23,833 nt of DNA from a virus. The stretch lies in IMG/VR virus record IMGVR_UViG_3300046011_009979, positions 1 through 23,833 of that record; one strand, written 5' to 3'. This document shows, one piece after another, positions 5,664-14,017 of this stretch. The notes under the pieces were generated by a model. That model was given only the letters and a program-made list of their open reading frames with translations. It did not search any database and had not been told where the DNA came from. Every line of letters starts with the position of its first letter. Within the stretch, counting starts at the first letter, position 1. The position numbers and the translations under genes were made by a program.

Positions 5664-7667
5664 TTAGTATCCTACACCACCTGCCCATGGTGCACCCATT
5701 GAAGTACCAATAGCTATGTTAGCTGCTGTACCAACTGGGGTCCACTTTATGTAACTACCTGCTAGAGTGGCTATAGTTTGAGTACTTTGAGCTACACCAA
5801 AGTTTAACGTAGGACACAATGTTCCTTGACCGTTGATTCTAAAAATTCCTTTAGCTCTAATCATGAAATTGGAAGGTGTACCAGCTGCTGCTATAGTTGT
5901 TGCCGCAGCACCATATCCTTGTAAAATTCCTGTGTTGTAGAAATGTGTAGTCGAAGCCGCAGTTGATGTTGTACCGCGAGCAGGTACAAACACTGTATCA
6001 TATTGCAGATAACTTACTGTTGCGTTTCCTAAGAATTTTAACGCAATGTTCGAACTGGTAAGAGCTGCACTTGCTTCACAATGAATTTTCATATCCATTT
6101 CGTAAGTTGTGCCAGCAGCTAACATTACGTTACCAATCCATAAACCTGCATTTGATTCAGGAGAGCCCGCAGCAAGATTTCCGAACAATGGTATCTCTGT
6201 GATTGAATTGACTCTATTTAATTGAGCTTTGCCCCATAAGTCTATATTACCACCTAACACATAATAATGTGTAGCTGGAATTAAAGCTTCTCCGGACGAT
6301 GTAACATTGGTTGGTGCAAAGTATAAAACGTTGGAGGCTGTTCCTGTGGCACCCACGCCAAGATTGGCTTCAAATGCACCTTGTTGTACTCCGGTAATGT
6401 TACCGCCAGTGGCACCTACACCAAAACTAATTGGGACTATACTAGTAGATCCGGCTGGTAAATTTAAATTACCTGCAATACCAACACCGCCACTGACTAC
6501 CAAAGCACCTGTTGTAGTTGATGTTGACGTGGTAGTAGCTGCAACAACCACATTGCTAGTTGTTGATGAGCCTAGTACTGCATTGCCAGTACTAAAAATA
6601 TTTCCAGCAATACCAATACCGCCACTGACTACCAAAGCACCTGTTGTAGTTGATATTGATGTTGTAGTAGCTGCAACAACCACATTGCTAGTTGTTGATG
6701 AACCTAACACTGCATTGCCAGTAACAAACAAATTGCCACTTACGCCGGCACCCCCTACTACTACCAAAGCACCAGTTGTAGAACTTGTAGAATCCGTACC
6801 GCTTGGAGCAACAACGTTACCTCCAACACCAGTACCAACAAAAGAAGTGGCATAAACTGTACCGCCCACTCTTATATCACCGGTAATACCTGCTCCACCT
6901 CGAACAACTAATGCACCTGTAGTAGTTGTACTAGAACTGGTATTTGAGTTGGCTAATATATTTCCTTCAAATATACCTGTGCCACTAGCAGATAAACTTC
7001 CACTAGCAGTTACATTGTCTAATGATAAATTGCCACTGATTGTAAAACCTGATAAATCTACATCACGGTTTCTAATTAAATCTTTAATACCAATTGTGGT
7101 TCCACCATCAACTGTAAAGAATTCAAACAAATAATTGGTATTATTTGCTATTTCAGCTGATGTAAAAGTTATTATAGGAGGGCTCGTGCCGCTTAATCCT
7201 GCGATAGTGTCAGGATCTCCTAAAGTTACTGCACTAGGCAATGTAAGTGTATAACTTGCACTTGGATTTACTATCCATAATTTAATTGATGCAAGCTGAT
7301 TATTGGTATTTGCTGGAAAACTAAAGGATAGTGTCATTGCCCCTGCCATTGTAATTTTTTGAAAATTACCATTGGCAAAATTAACAGTTACAGATCCGCT
7401 TGCACTTCCGATATTATTATAAGTTTCTCTCCACGCAGTTAAAGATGGATTTGAAATAATATTACCTGCAAATTCATTATCTAAGGTAGTGTTATTAAGT
7501 GCAGTTTTAAAGATAGCTTTGTTTTGAATATCTTCTATTTCTGCTTTAACAAATGTTAAATTGTTTCTAATATTAGTAAAATTGTCGCGGAAACCTTGAC
7601 TATCATTGTCTTGCCCGGCTACAGGGTAGGTACCGTCGATATTGTTTGGATTAACTTGGCTTGTCAT
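5664..7667 (-). CDS. tail fibre protein with GALVV-x-GG repeats
   Basis: 667-residue fibre protein. The N-terminus (NIDGTYPVAGQDNDSQGFRDNFTNIRNNL, split here as two motifs: NIDGTYPVAGQDN and SQGFRDNFTNIRNNL) is a recurrent start of T4-like marine phage fibres and is related to the N-termini of the 640- and 674-aa proteins. Residues about 90-200 form a beta-rich domain. Four repeats follow, each centred on TTGALVVxGGxGIxGN, two of them near-identical 44-residue units. The C-terminal 200 residues look like a globular beta tip, probably receptor-contacting. It is the last gene of the tail block; its ATG directly follows the stop of the 1176-aa gene, with a late box at 7702-7709. Confidence 0.85.
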   Translation of the reverse strand: MTSQVNPNNIDGTYPVAGQDNDSQGFRDNFTNIRNNLTFVKAEIEDIQNKAIFKTALNNTTLDNEFAGNIISNPSLTAWRETYNNIGSASGSVTVNFANGNFQKITMAGAMTLSFSFPANTNNQLASIKLWIVNPSASYTLTLPSAVTLGDPDTIAGLSGTSPPIITFTSAEIANNTNYLFEFFTVDGGTTIGIKDLIRNRDVDLSGFTISGNLSLDNVTASGSLSASGTGIFEGNILANSNTSSSTTTTGALVVRGGAGITGDIRVGGTVYATSFVGTGVGGNVVAPSGTDSTSSTTGALVVVGGAGVSGNLFVTGNAVLGSSTTSNVVVAATTTSISTTTGALVVSGGIGIAGNIFSTGNAVLGSSTTSNVVVAATTTSTSTTTGALVVSGGVGIAGNLNLPAGSTSIVPISFGVGATGGNITGVQQGAFEANLGVGATGTASNVLYFAPTNVTSSGEALIPATHYYVLGGNIDLWGKAQLNRVNSITEIPLFGNLAAGSPESNAGLWIGNVMLAAGTTYEMDMKIHCEASAALTSSNIALKFLGNATVSYLQYDTVFVPARGTTSTAASTTHFYNTGILQGYGAAATTIAAAGTPSNFMIRAKGIFRINGQGTLCPTLNFGVAQSTQTIATLAGSYIKWTPVGTAANIAIGTSMGAPWAGGVGY
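6489..6752 (-). repeat. two tandem 132-bp intragenic repeats
   Basis: Two consecutive, nearly identical 132-base units (6489-6620 and 6621-6752), each coding for 44 residues including SSTTSNVVVAATTTS and TTGALVVSGG. They differ at only a few bases. A diverged third copy continues up to about 6790. Such repeats can shorten or lengthen a fibre by recombination. Confidence 0.8.
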
Positions 7668-10600
7668 TTATACAAAAACTCCATTTTGTGGGAACTTGAT
7701 ATATTTATCCTTAGTTTCGGGTTTGACATATTTGTCCCTGTTGGTGCTAAAGTTAGTGCCACCACGTACACCTTTTGCTCCTCTTTGAATATCACGCTCA
7801 CGCACACAACAGGTGCCTCCGTCAAACGTGGTTTCGGCTGTTCTAATTGTAGTAATTACTGGAATAAAATATGGAATAGCACTGCCTTGGCTAGTGGTGT
7901 ATGTTAATATGCTTGTTGGATAGCTTTTACCCGACCTTATGTAAACTTGCTGATTAAATACAATTTCGTTTTGGAACAATAATTTAACTTCGGCATCTCC
8001 GCTTTGATCAAAGTACCCATTTACTAAATCCCCCGAAGGCGCATCAAATCCTACGTCGTCACCATCAAATCCAATTTCGGTTAATTCTTCCCAGGTAATC
8101 TTCCATGCTCCGCTGCGTTTGTTAATAACAGAAGAATTTGAAATTTTTTCCAAATAACCTGGTATTATATTACCGTTTTGATCTACCCAACCGTCGTTGT
8201 CGACTCCAACAAAACCTTCTTGAATTTTAAATATAAGAGTTTCACCCTCTAAGAAATTTACTACACCATCAATGTAAAAACTAGCTCTCAGTCTGCTTAA
8301 AAGTGTATTGTTGATACTATTAAACGGTACGCTAACTGCATAATCTACTTTTGTTTCCCCATTAATTTTTATCAGTGCACCAGCCGTAGCAGATACATTT
8401 GACGAAAGTCCTAAAACTGTTGATATTGCATTAGTTGTAGTAGAAATCACTTGCACATTTGCTTCTATAATTGACTCGTCGTCGAGACTTGAAACTAACC
8501 AACCATATGCAACTTTCACCGAATTTGGAACAATCATAGTTGTAGAATTTACAGTTGTGGTTATAACCGAAGTCCTTACTATATCGCCTGTGGTTGATTG
8601 ATTAATATACTTGTCAAAAGTGGTTTGCACACTTGGTTCAAATTTGGCTGTTTCTGGGTTGTAAAATTCTGACAGATAATTGTCCCATTGATATCTATCA
8701 GCGACGAAACTAAAGTTAACTTCGCTTGTTTTTAGACTTTGCTTTAGTCTGTAAGCAATAAGTTTGCTAGCACCTGGTTTAACATATGCTAAAACTATGG
8801 CTCTTGTTAGTCCCGGAATCCTGCCATTTTCTTGCACGGTAAGCATCCATGTAGGGAGAGCGCCTCTATTGGAATACCCAAGTGCTCTTTCTACTCTCAG
8901 CTGCATGTTGTTAAAACTGTTTGGATAAATTGTGCGGTACTCGGTGTCATCAAGCACGAAACCATTTGCAATATCTAAATCAATAACTAAATCTGGTCCT
9001 AGTGTGTCGTATGCTTGGCTGTCTTGTGCATCAACATAAACAACTTCGTAAACTATCTCGCCATCTTCATTTTTAGCAAGAGCCGTTTTTACTTCTCCAA
9101 AATTGATTACTTTATTGTAATGGTTGAATCTTATTGCATTTATAAATGATTCTGCTGTACTAGGTAGTAATCCGGCCAAGAATAAAAATTTAAAAGATTT
9201 TACTACACCAAAGTTTGCATCATCAGGTCTATAAATCAACGAAGGAGTAAAAATTTCTTCGTTTGTAGTAAGTGAACGTAATAAATTTCTATCTTGCTCT
9301 GACGGCAATGATCTTAGGTAAATGTTTTCAAATGGTGACAAATTCCTTGGTCTCACCATTACGGTGAATTCTTTTTTAGCAGAAGAAGTACCATCTGTTG
9401 TTGTAGCGAGCACAGTAAATCTTGCTAATTGGTCAAATGTAGTTCTGCCATTATCAATGGTAATAGATACTGCATTTGTTGTTGTTGATTTTGTTATTGT
9501 TTGATCTAAATTAAAAAATGTTAAAAGAGTTCCTTGTTTAACATAGATTGCAGGCCTTACTTCAATTGAGGTAGCACTTGTAATTGCAATGATTCTACTG
9601 CCTGATGATATATTGGGCCCGGCTACCTGCATACCTACTTCTAATCCTGTCGTATTAATCAGGTTTAAAATAGCATTAGTGCCATCTAAAGAAAAGTACC
9701 TAAAGGTAGTTCTTCCTACCAATCTTCCAGAAGGTAAAAATTTGGTTCCTTGTGGTAGTTTTTTGTAAGGGTCGTCATATGAAAACGAATATGTAAGCTC
9801 TTTCCCTAAAGTATTATAAGCTTGCACAGCTAGTTCACTAACTGTGCCATTATCAATATAACCAAGGAAACTAGGTGATTCCCACACTATTTCCTCATTT
9901 AAAGTTCTTTGAACAGTTAGATTAAATGTAACCGCATCACTTTTTAATGTTGGGTCGGCGGTTCTAAAGGCAGTAATTCTAAAAGTATAAGTTACAAACT
10001 CAGATACCTGTGCTGGTAAAGTACCAAAAATCCATCCTGTACGCTCATTAATGGATAATCCAGACGGTAGACCTGACGCTCCCTGATCAAATAACAATGT
10101 ATCGAAACCAGAATCAACTTCAATGAATAAAATTTGTATAGTGTCTGTTAACTGGGGAGTAGCACCAGTAAAAGTAAGTTGATCACCGGCTGTGGTATAA
10201 TCAGTATATGCTGTCAACAAAATATCGTTTAATCTTACAACTATTCTTGCAGCATTGATTGGAACTATAGATAAAGTATAAGGGCCTCCTGTGCCATTGC
10301 CGTTTAATATTTGTTCAAGTGGATAATCTAAATCGTCTAATCCGCTAAAAGCCAATTCGTCAATTTCCCAGGATACATCTTCGTCATCAGGATCATACGC
10401 TAAAAATCTATATGCAAAGACACTTCCGGAAGTTAAAACTGGTAAACTGTCTGGAGAATTAATTATTGTAGGTCTATAATTGTTGTCCGCATCAATGTTA
10501 ATAAAACTATTGTTAATTAATGTAATATCATTATCAGCTGTAAAGTTTCTTTTACTTACAATTAACAATGTAACATTTTTTGTTTCGTATTTTAAACCGT

Positions 10601-11198
10601 CAGATATTTGTAGTTGAAAATTATAGTATCTGTCGGTGCTTTTTGTTTTTGGATCATATATGTTGCTGTCGTTACTTAAACCATCATAACCTGTTTGTGT
10701 AATATCTTGACTAATAATTTCTACGTAACCTTGCAACAATCCTGAACTTGAAATTGACACCCCCGGTGGCAACGATCCCGACACAACTTGAAATACTGGA
10801 ACCGAATTAGGATTATCAACTGTGTATTGAAACTGATATTCTAAATATGTTCCATCAAACCACGCACCAATTAGATCTGAAGGCAGTGTAATTGAAGGAC
10901 CAGAATTGTTTGTTACTGTCACGTAAAACGTTCTGTCGGCTACTCGTCCTTGGGGATTAGTTGCTCTTACTGTGAATGAAAAAATTTGTGTTGAATCATA
11001 ATTGCTGAGAAGTATCGGAGTTCCTCGCAAAAAACCTTGTTGGGTCACATATAGGCCGGCTGGTAAACTGCCACTTATAAAACTGTAGAAGAGAGGTTGT
11101 TGATCACTATCAATCGCTTCTAAATTATAGGAAAAAAATTCTGATTCTGGTATAGTTCCTAAATTGCCACGTGGAGTTGACCAAGTAATAGTGCTCAT
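7668..11198 (-). CDS. large tail/baseplate fibre protein with putative Ig-like repeats
   Basis: 1176-residue, beta-rich structural protein. Repeats of the putative Ig (He_PIG) type are visible as YSFISGSLPAGL..GFLRGTP (38-61), FQVVSGSLPPGVSISSSGLLQG (split across 136-158), ASGLPSGLSINERTGWIFGTLP (about 375-395) and a weaker copy LPQGTKFLPSGRLVGRT (about 475-490). Such domains form strings of adhesive modules on virion surfaces. The second half (about 620-1100) is different and not recognised; the C-terminus contains a Cys-Cys pair (GGTCCVRERDIQ). The start shares a base with the 640-aa stop (TAATG) and the stop touches the 667-aa start. Being the largest gene in the window, it is likely a long fibre or baseplate-attached component; exact place unknown. 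Confidence 0.82.
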   Translation of the reverse strand: MSTITWSTPRGNLGTIPESEFFSYNLEAIDSDQQPLFYSFISGSLPAGLYVTQQGFLRGTPILLSNYDSTQIFSFTVRATNPQGRVADRTFYVTVTNNSGPSITLPSDLIGAWFDGTYLEYQFQYTVDNPNSVPVFQVVSGSLPPGVSISSSGLLQGYVEIISQDITQTGYDGLSNDSNIYDPKTKSTDRYYNFQLQISDGLKYETKNVTLLIVSKRNFTADNDITLINNSFINIDADNNYRPTIINSPDSLPVLTSGSVFAYRFLAYDPDDEDVSWEIDELAFSGLDDLDYPLEQILNGNGTGGPYTLSIVPINAARIVVRLNDILLTAYTDYTTAGDQLTFTGATPQLTDTIQILFIEVDSGFDTLLFDQGASGLPSGLSINERTGWIFGTLPAQVSEFVTYTFRITAFRTADPTLKSDAVTFNLTVQRTLNEEIVWESPSFLGYIDNGTVSELAVQAYNTLGKELTYSFSYDDPYKKLPQGTKFLPSGRLVGRTTFRYFSLDGTNAILNLINTTGLEVGMQVAGPNISSGSRIIAITSATSIEVRPAIYVKQGTLLTFFNLDQTITKSTTTNAVSITIDNGRTTFDQLARFTVLATTTDGTSSAKKEFTVMVRPRNLSPFENIYLRSLPSEQDRNLLRSLTTNEEIFTPSLIYRPDDANFGVVKSFKFLFLAGLLPSTAESFINAIRFNHYNKVINFGEVKTALAKNEDGEIVYEVVYVDAQDSQAYDTLGPDLVIDLDIANGFVLDDTEYRTIYPNSFNNMQLRVERALGYSNRGALPTWMLTVQENGRIPGLTRAIVLAYVKPGASKLIAYRLKQSLKTSEVNFSFVADRYQWDNYLSEFYNPETAKFEPSVQTTFDKYINQSTTGDIVRTSVITTTVNSTTMIVPNSVKVAYGWLVSSLDDESIIEANVQVISTTTNAISTVLGLSSNVSATAGALIKINGETKVDYAVSVPFNSINNTLLSRLRASFYIDGVVNFLEGETLIFKIQEGFVGVDNDGWVDQNGNIIPGYLEKISNSSVINKRSGAWKITWEELTEIGFDGDDVGFDAPSGDLVNGYFDQSGDAEVKLLFQNEIVFNQQVYIRSGKSYPTSILTYTTSQGSAIPYFIPVITTIRTAETTFDGGTCCVRERDIQRGAKGVRGGTNFSTNRDKYVKPETKDKYIKFPQNGVFV
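7702..7709 (-). promoter_or_regulatory. candidate T4-type late promoter box
   Basis: GATAAATA on the minus strand, 34 bases before the ATG of the 667-aa fibre gene and inside the end of the 1176-aa gene, where it codes for DKY. Because it is also coding sequence it could be chance. Confidence 0.4.
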
Positions 11199-13120
11199 TA
11201 CAAAATTACCGCCTCAATTATTTTAGTTCCATTTCTATAATCTTCAGTGAGACTTTTTGCAAATACAGCCAAACCGTAACTGTTATCTCTACCTACACTT
11301 TTAGCATAACCAGGTATAGTTGATGTTACCAACAAATCACCCTTGGATACTGGACCTGTTATACGAACTGGTACTCGTCCTCGCAGAGCAACAGGCAGAC
11401 CTTCTGCAGAATTATTCATGAGATACGCTGGATTTTGACTTATGACTCCTGCTACTCTAACATCTGCTTGTTCGTTTGTTGTAGTAATTTCCTCTGATCC
11501 ACCAAAAATTACAACTGTGCCATATTCGTAGGGCACGTCTGATTTATAAATTTCGGCTAAGTCGGCATATCTCGCCGTAACAGATTCGCCTCTGAAGGTA
11601 CCAGCATAAACATTATTCCACCATGCTGTTGTACTACCTAAGCTATGAGTTAAATTTCCGTTTGTGGGTAAAATGCTTCCACCTACTATTATATTACCTG
11701 TAGCTGTTAAACTTGTTCCAGCTGAGCCTGATATAAACAAATTGCCACTGGCAATGGACATGCCGCCGCGAATTCTTACTGCTCCGGTTGAGGTACTTAC
11801 AGCCTGAGAGTTGCTGTTGAATTCGGTAATCCCTCCGCTGCCAATTCTTATTGTGGTTGCTGCACTATTAAATATTTCTGCAATCGGGGTAGTAGTTTGT
11901 ATTCCTATAACTGATGCTCTATTAAGATTTATGTTAGCAGTTGAGGTTACCTCACCTGCCAAAGTCATTGCACCACTGAAATCAGTATCAAACGCCCAGA
12001 TTTTATTGTATCTAGTAGAATTACTTGAACCGATATTGTAAGTTAAATTTGTGTCTGGAACAATATCACGACTGTTAATTTGACCCTGAACTGATAAACC
12101 TGTAAGTGTTCCTAGGCTAGTTATAAATGGTTGAGCTGAAGTAAAAATATTGCCTTGAATATTTGCTCTTACGTTACCGCCAATGTTAGCATGAATATTT
12201 CCTGCCCATATGTTACCGGCTACGCCAAGTCCGCCTCTGATTTGTACTGCACCAGACACAGCCGATGTTGATTGTGTGACATCATTGAATATAGTAGCTA
12301 GACCAATTGTTCCACCATTAAATGCAGTTGCCGCTGTTTGCACTGGACTACCATTTATGTAAACTGTATCCGCTCCTGCAAAGTACATGTTGCCAACATG
12401 ATAACCAGTTACAGCAAGATTAGCTACATTGGCAAAAGTTGAAACCACATTGCCTGCCACATATAGGTTACCTCCTACACTCGCTCCACCTGTAACATTT
12501 AGAGCTCCTGAAACATTGCTGTTAGCAACTGTTGAGTTAGCTATCAGTAAGGAGCCAATTTGCACGTTCCCTGGAGTACCGGCTGTGATAACATTAGAAA
12601 TGTTTTCTGTAATGTTATCCAAATAAACTAAACTTTCAGTTGAATTTTGCCAGCCTAGAAAAGCTTTTTTTTCTGGTCCTGTAGTGTAGTACTGCCAAAC
12701 TAAACCAATGTCTCTACTATCATTTAAAAGGAATGGCGAAGCAGAGTAATGTAAATTTAACAACGAAGCAGTTGATGATTGGGCCTGTGCCGCTGCTTGT
12801 GTTCCTGATACATTTAAATTACCAATGATGTTGACGTTACCAATTATGTAAGCACCATTACTTTGAACAAATAAATTGCCTCCTAGTGCACCAGTAACCA
12901 CTACACTATTAGATGTAGTAGAATTGGCAGTAACTGATGTATTAGATACTATTACTCCGCCGGTGACACTGACTGCACTAATAGTGGTAGCTTCTGATCC
13001 TGCAAATAAGCCGCCATTTACAAAATCAAAATTATTGTTTACAGTTTGAAATGCAGCCCGGATTGAATCTCCTGATCCATCGTTGGCAGTTGCACCTACA
13101 TCAATTAAATCTATAGCCAT
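11198..13120 (-). CDS. tail fibre protein with C-terminal ADLAE-type domain
   Basis: 640-residue fibre protein. The N-terminal motif NDGSGDSIRAAFQTVNNNF (13-31) aligns residue for residue with the 674-aa protein, suggesting the same attachment site or N-terminal fold. The middle is a series of short beta repeats (TGGASVGGNLYVAGNV, RGGLGVAGNI, RGGMSIASGNLFISG). Two copies of the common fibre motif (NLTYNIGSSNSTRYNKIW; NLTHSLGSTTAWWNNVY) precede a C-terminal domain at about 519-640 that starts ADLAEIYKSDVPYEYGTVV and ends KIIEAVIL. That domain recurs at phage fibre ends and resembles self-cleaving or intramolecular-chaperone modules; cleavage is not demonstrated. The ribosome-binding site is weak (ACGGA). 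Confidence 0.84.
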   Translation of the reverse strand: MAIDLIDVGATANDGSGDSIRAAFQTVNNNFDFVNGGLFAGSEATTISAVSVTGGVIVSNTSVTANSTTSNSVVVTGALGGNLFVQSNGAYIIGNVNIIGNLNVSGTQAAAQAQSSTASLLNLHYSASPFLLNDSRDIGLVWQYYTTGPEKKAFLGWQNSTESLVYLDNITENISNVITAGTPGNVQIGSLLIANSTVANSNVSGALNVTGGASVGGNLYVAGNVVSTFANVANLAVTGYHVGNMYFAGADTVYINGSPVQTAATAFNGGTIGLATIFNDVTQSTSAVSGAVQIRGGLGVAGNIWAGNIHANIGGNVRANIQGNIFTSAQPFITSLGTLTGLSVQGQINSRDIVPDTNLTYNIGSSNSTRYNKIWAFDTDFSGAMTLAGEVTSTANINLNRASVIGIQTTTPIAEIFNSAATTIRIGSGGITEFNSNSQAVSTSTGAVRIRGGMSIASGNLFISGSAGTSLTATGNIIVGGSILPTNGNLTHSLGSTTAWWNNVYAGTFRGESVTARYADLAEIYKSDVPYEYGTVVIFGGSEEITTTNEQADVRVAGVISQNPAYLMNNSAEGLPVALRGRVPVRITGPVSKGDLLVTSTIPGYAKSVGRDNSYGLAVFAKSLTEDYRNGTKIIEAVIL

Positions 13121-13141
13121 TTTTTATTCCGTTTTCTTTAT

Positions 13142-14008
13142 TTAACCACCTAAATTTTTAATTCTTTCTGCCAACTGATCTAGTGCCGACGATATGGTTG
13201 TTACATTACTTGTCCAGTTTTGATAATTGCCCATGGTGTATAATTCTGCACCTACATTAGCGTCTAAAGAAGCCAGGTCTGTTGTCAAAACTCCTACATT
13301 GGCATCTAGTGTCAACAAAGAAGTTGCCTGTGTAGCGGCATTTGAAATTAAATTAGTTATTTCCAAATTGGCTGCTGTAACATTTGCATTAATTATGTCA
13401 ATTGATGTAGCTTGAGCTGCTGCATTATTTGTCAGAGCTGCTAAATTAGCAATATGACTTGAAGCTATAGAATTCAATATAGTCAGTGAATCTGCCTGAG
13501 CCGAGGCATTCGAATACAAAGTGTTTAGATCATTTGCTTGTGATGCTGCATTGGCAGTTAATGTTGACAGTGTTGTAGCTTGTGTAGCTGCGTTAGCAGT
13601 TAACGTTACTAATTCTACACTTTGTGTTGCTGCGTTAGCAGTTAATGTTACTAATTCTACACTTTGTGTTGCTGCGTTGGCAGTTAAAGTATCTAATGTT
13701 GTTGCTTGACTAGCTGCATTAGCAAACAAACTAATTATGTCACCACCAGCAGAAGTCAAATTTGCTAATGTACCTACTAATCCAGACGTTAAAATATTAC
13801 CGCCTAGGTCAATAACTCCAGGAGAACTTATAGTTAAATTTCCTACAGTAATATTTCCGCTTGCAGTAAGTGCAACTGGATTTCCGCCCGGGGTACTTCC
13901 GTCGCCTATATAAATTTGATTAGTATCTGTTGTGAAAATTATTTCACCAGCAGCCGGTGTTATTGAAGTTCTATTTGCTGCCAATCCGCGGCGTATTTGT
14001 AATGCCAT
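13142..14008 (-). CDS. fibre protein: tropism-determinant-like N-terminus plus 14-residue coiled-coil repeats
   Basis: 288-residue protein. The first 45 residues (LQIRRGLAANRTSITPAAG, then IYIGDGSTPGG) are the common N-terminal domain of many phage fibres, similar to the region named after major tropism determinant proteins. From about residue 94 to 253 the protein is eleven consecutive 14-residue units of the form TLTANAATQSVELV, that is two heptads each, predicting a long trimeric coiled-coil shaft. A short C-terminal part (NYQNWTSNVTTISSALDQLAERIKNLGG in two helices) closes it. The start at 14008 has a strong AGGAG site. It is probably a fibre shaft or an attachment connector for neighbouring fibres. 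Confidence 0.83.
   Translation of the reverse strand: MALQIRRGLAANRTSITPAAGEIIFTTDTNQIYIGDGSTPGGNPVALTASGNITVGNLTISSPGVIDLGGNILTSGLVGTLANLTSAGGDIISLFANAASQATTLDTLTANAATQSVELVTLTANAATQSVELVTLTANAATQATTLSTLTANAASQANDLNTLYSNASAQADSLTILNSIASSHIANLAALTNNAAAQATSIDIINANVTAANLEITNLISNAATQATSLLTLDANVGVLTTDLASLDANVGAELYTMGNYQNWTSNVTTISSALDQLAERIKNLGG
13250..13729 (-). repeat. 42-bp intragenic repeat array (14-residue heptad pairs)
   Basis: Eleven 42-base units encode the coiled-coil shaft of the 288-aa fibre protein. Units at 13605-13646 and 13647-13688 are almost identical at DNA level, the others are diverged. The spacing is exactly 14 codons throughout, so gain or loss of units keeps the reading frame. 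Confidence 0.85.
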
Positions 14009-14017
14009 TATATTCTC

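Noticed and set aside
6307-6855. 182-codon plus-strand open frame over the 667-aa fibre gene
   Set aside because: Antisense shadow of repeat sequence: Pro/Val/Thr-rich low complexity, no ribosome-binding site, and the minus-strand frame is clearly the gene.
13250-13729. Regular 42-bp repeats considered as a CRISPR array
   Set aside because: No constant repeat/variable spacer structure; the units are in frame and encode heptads within one gene.
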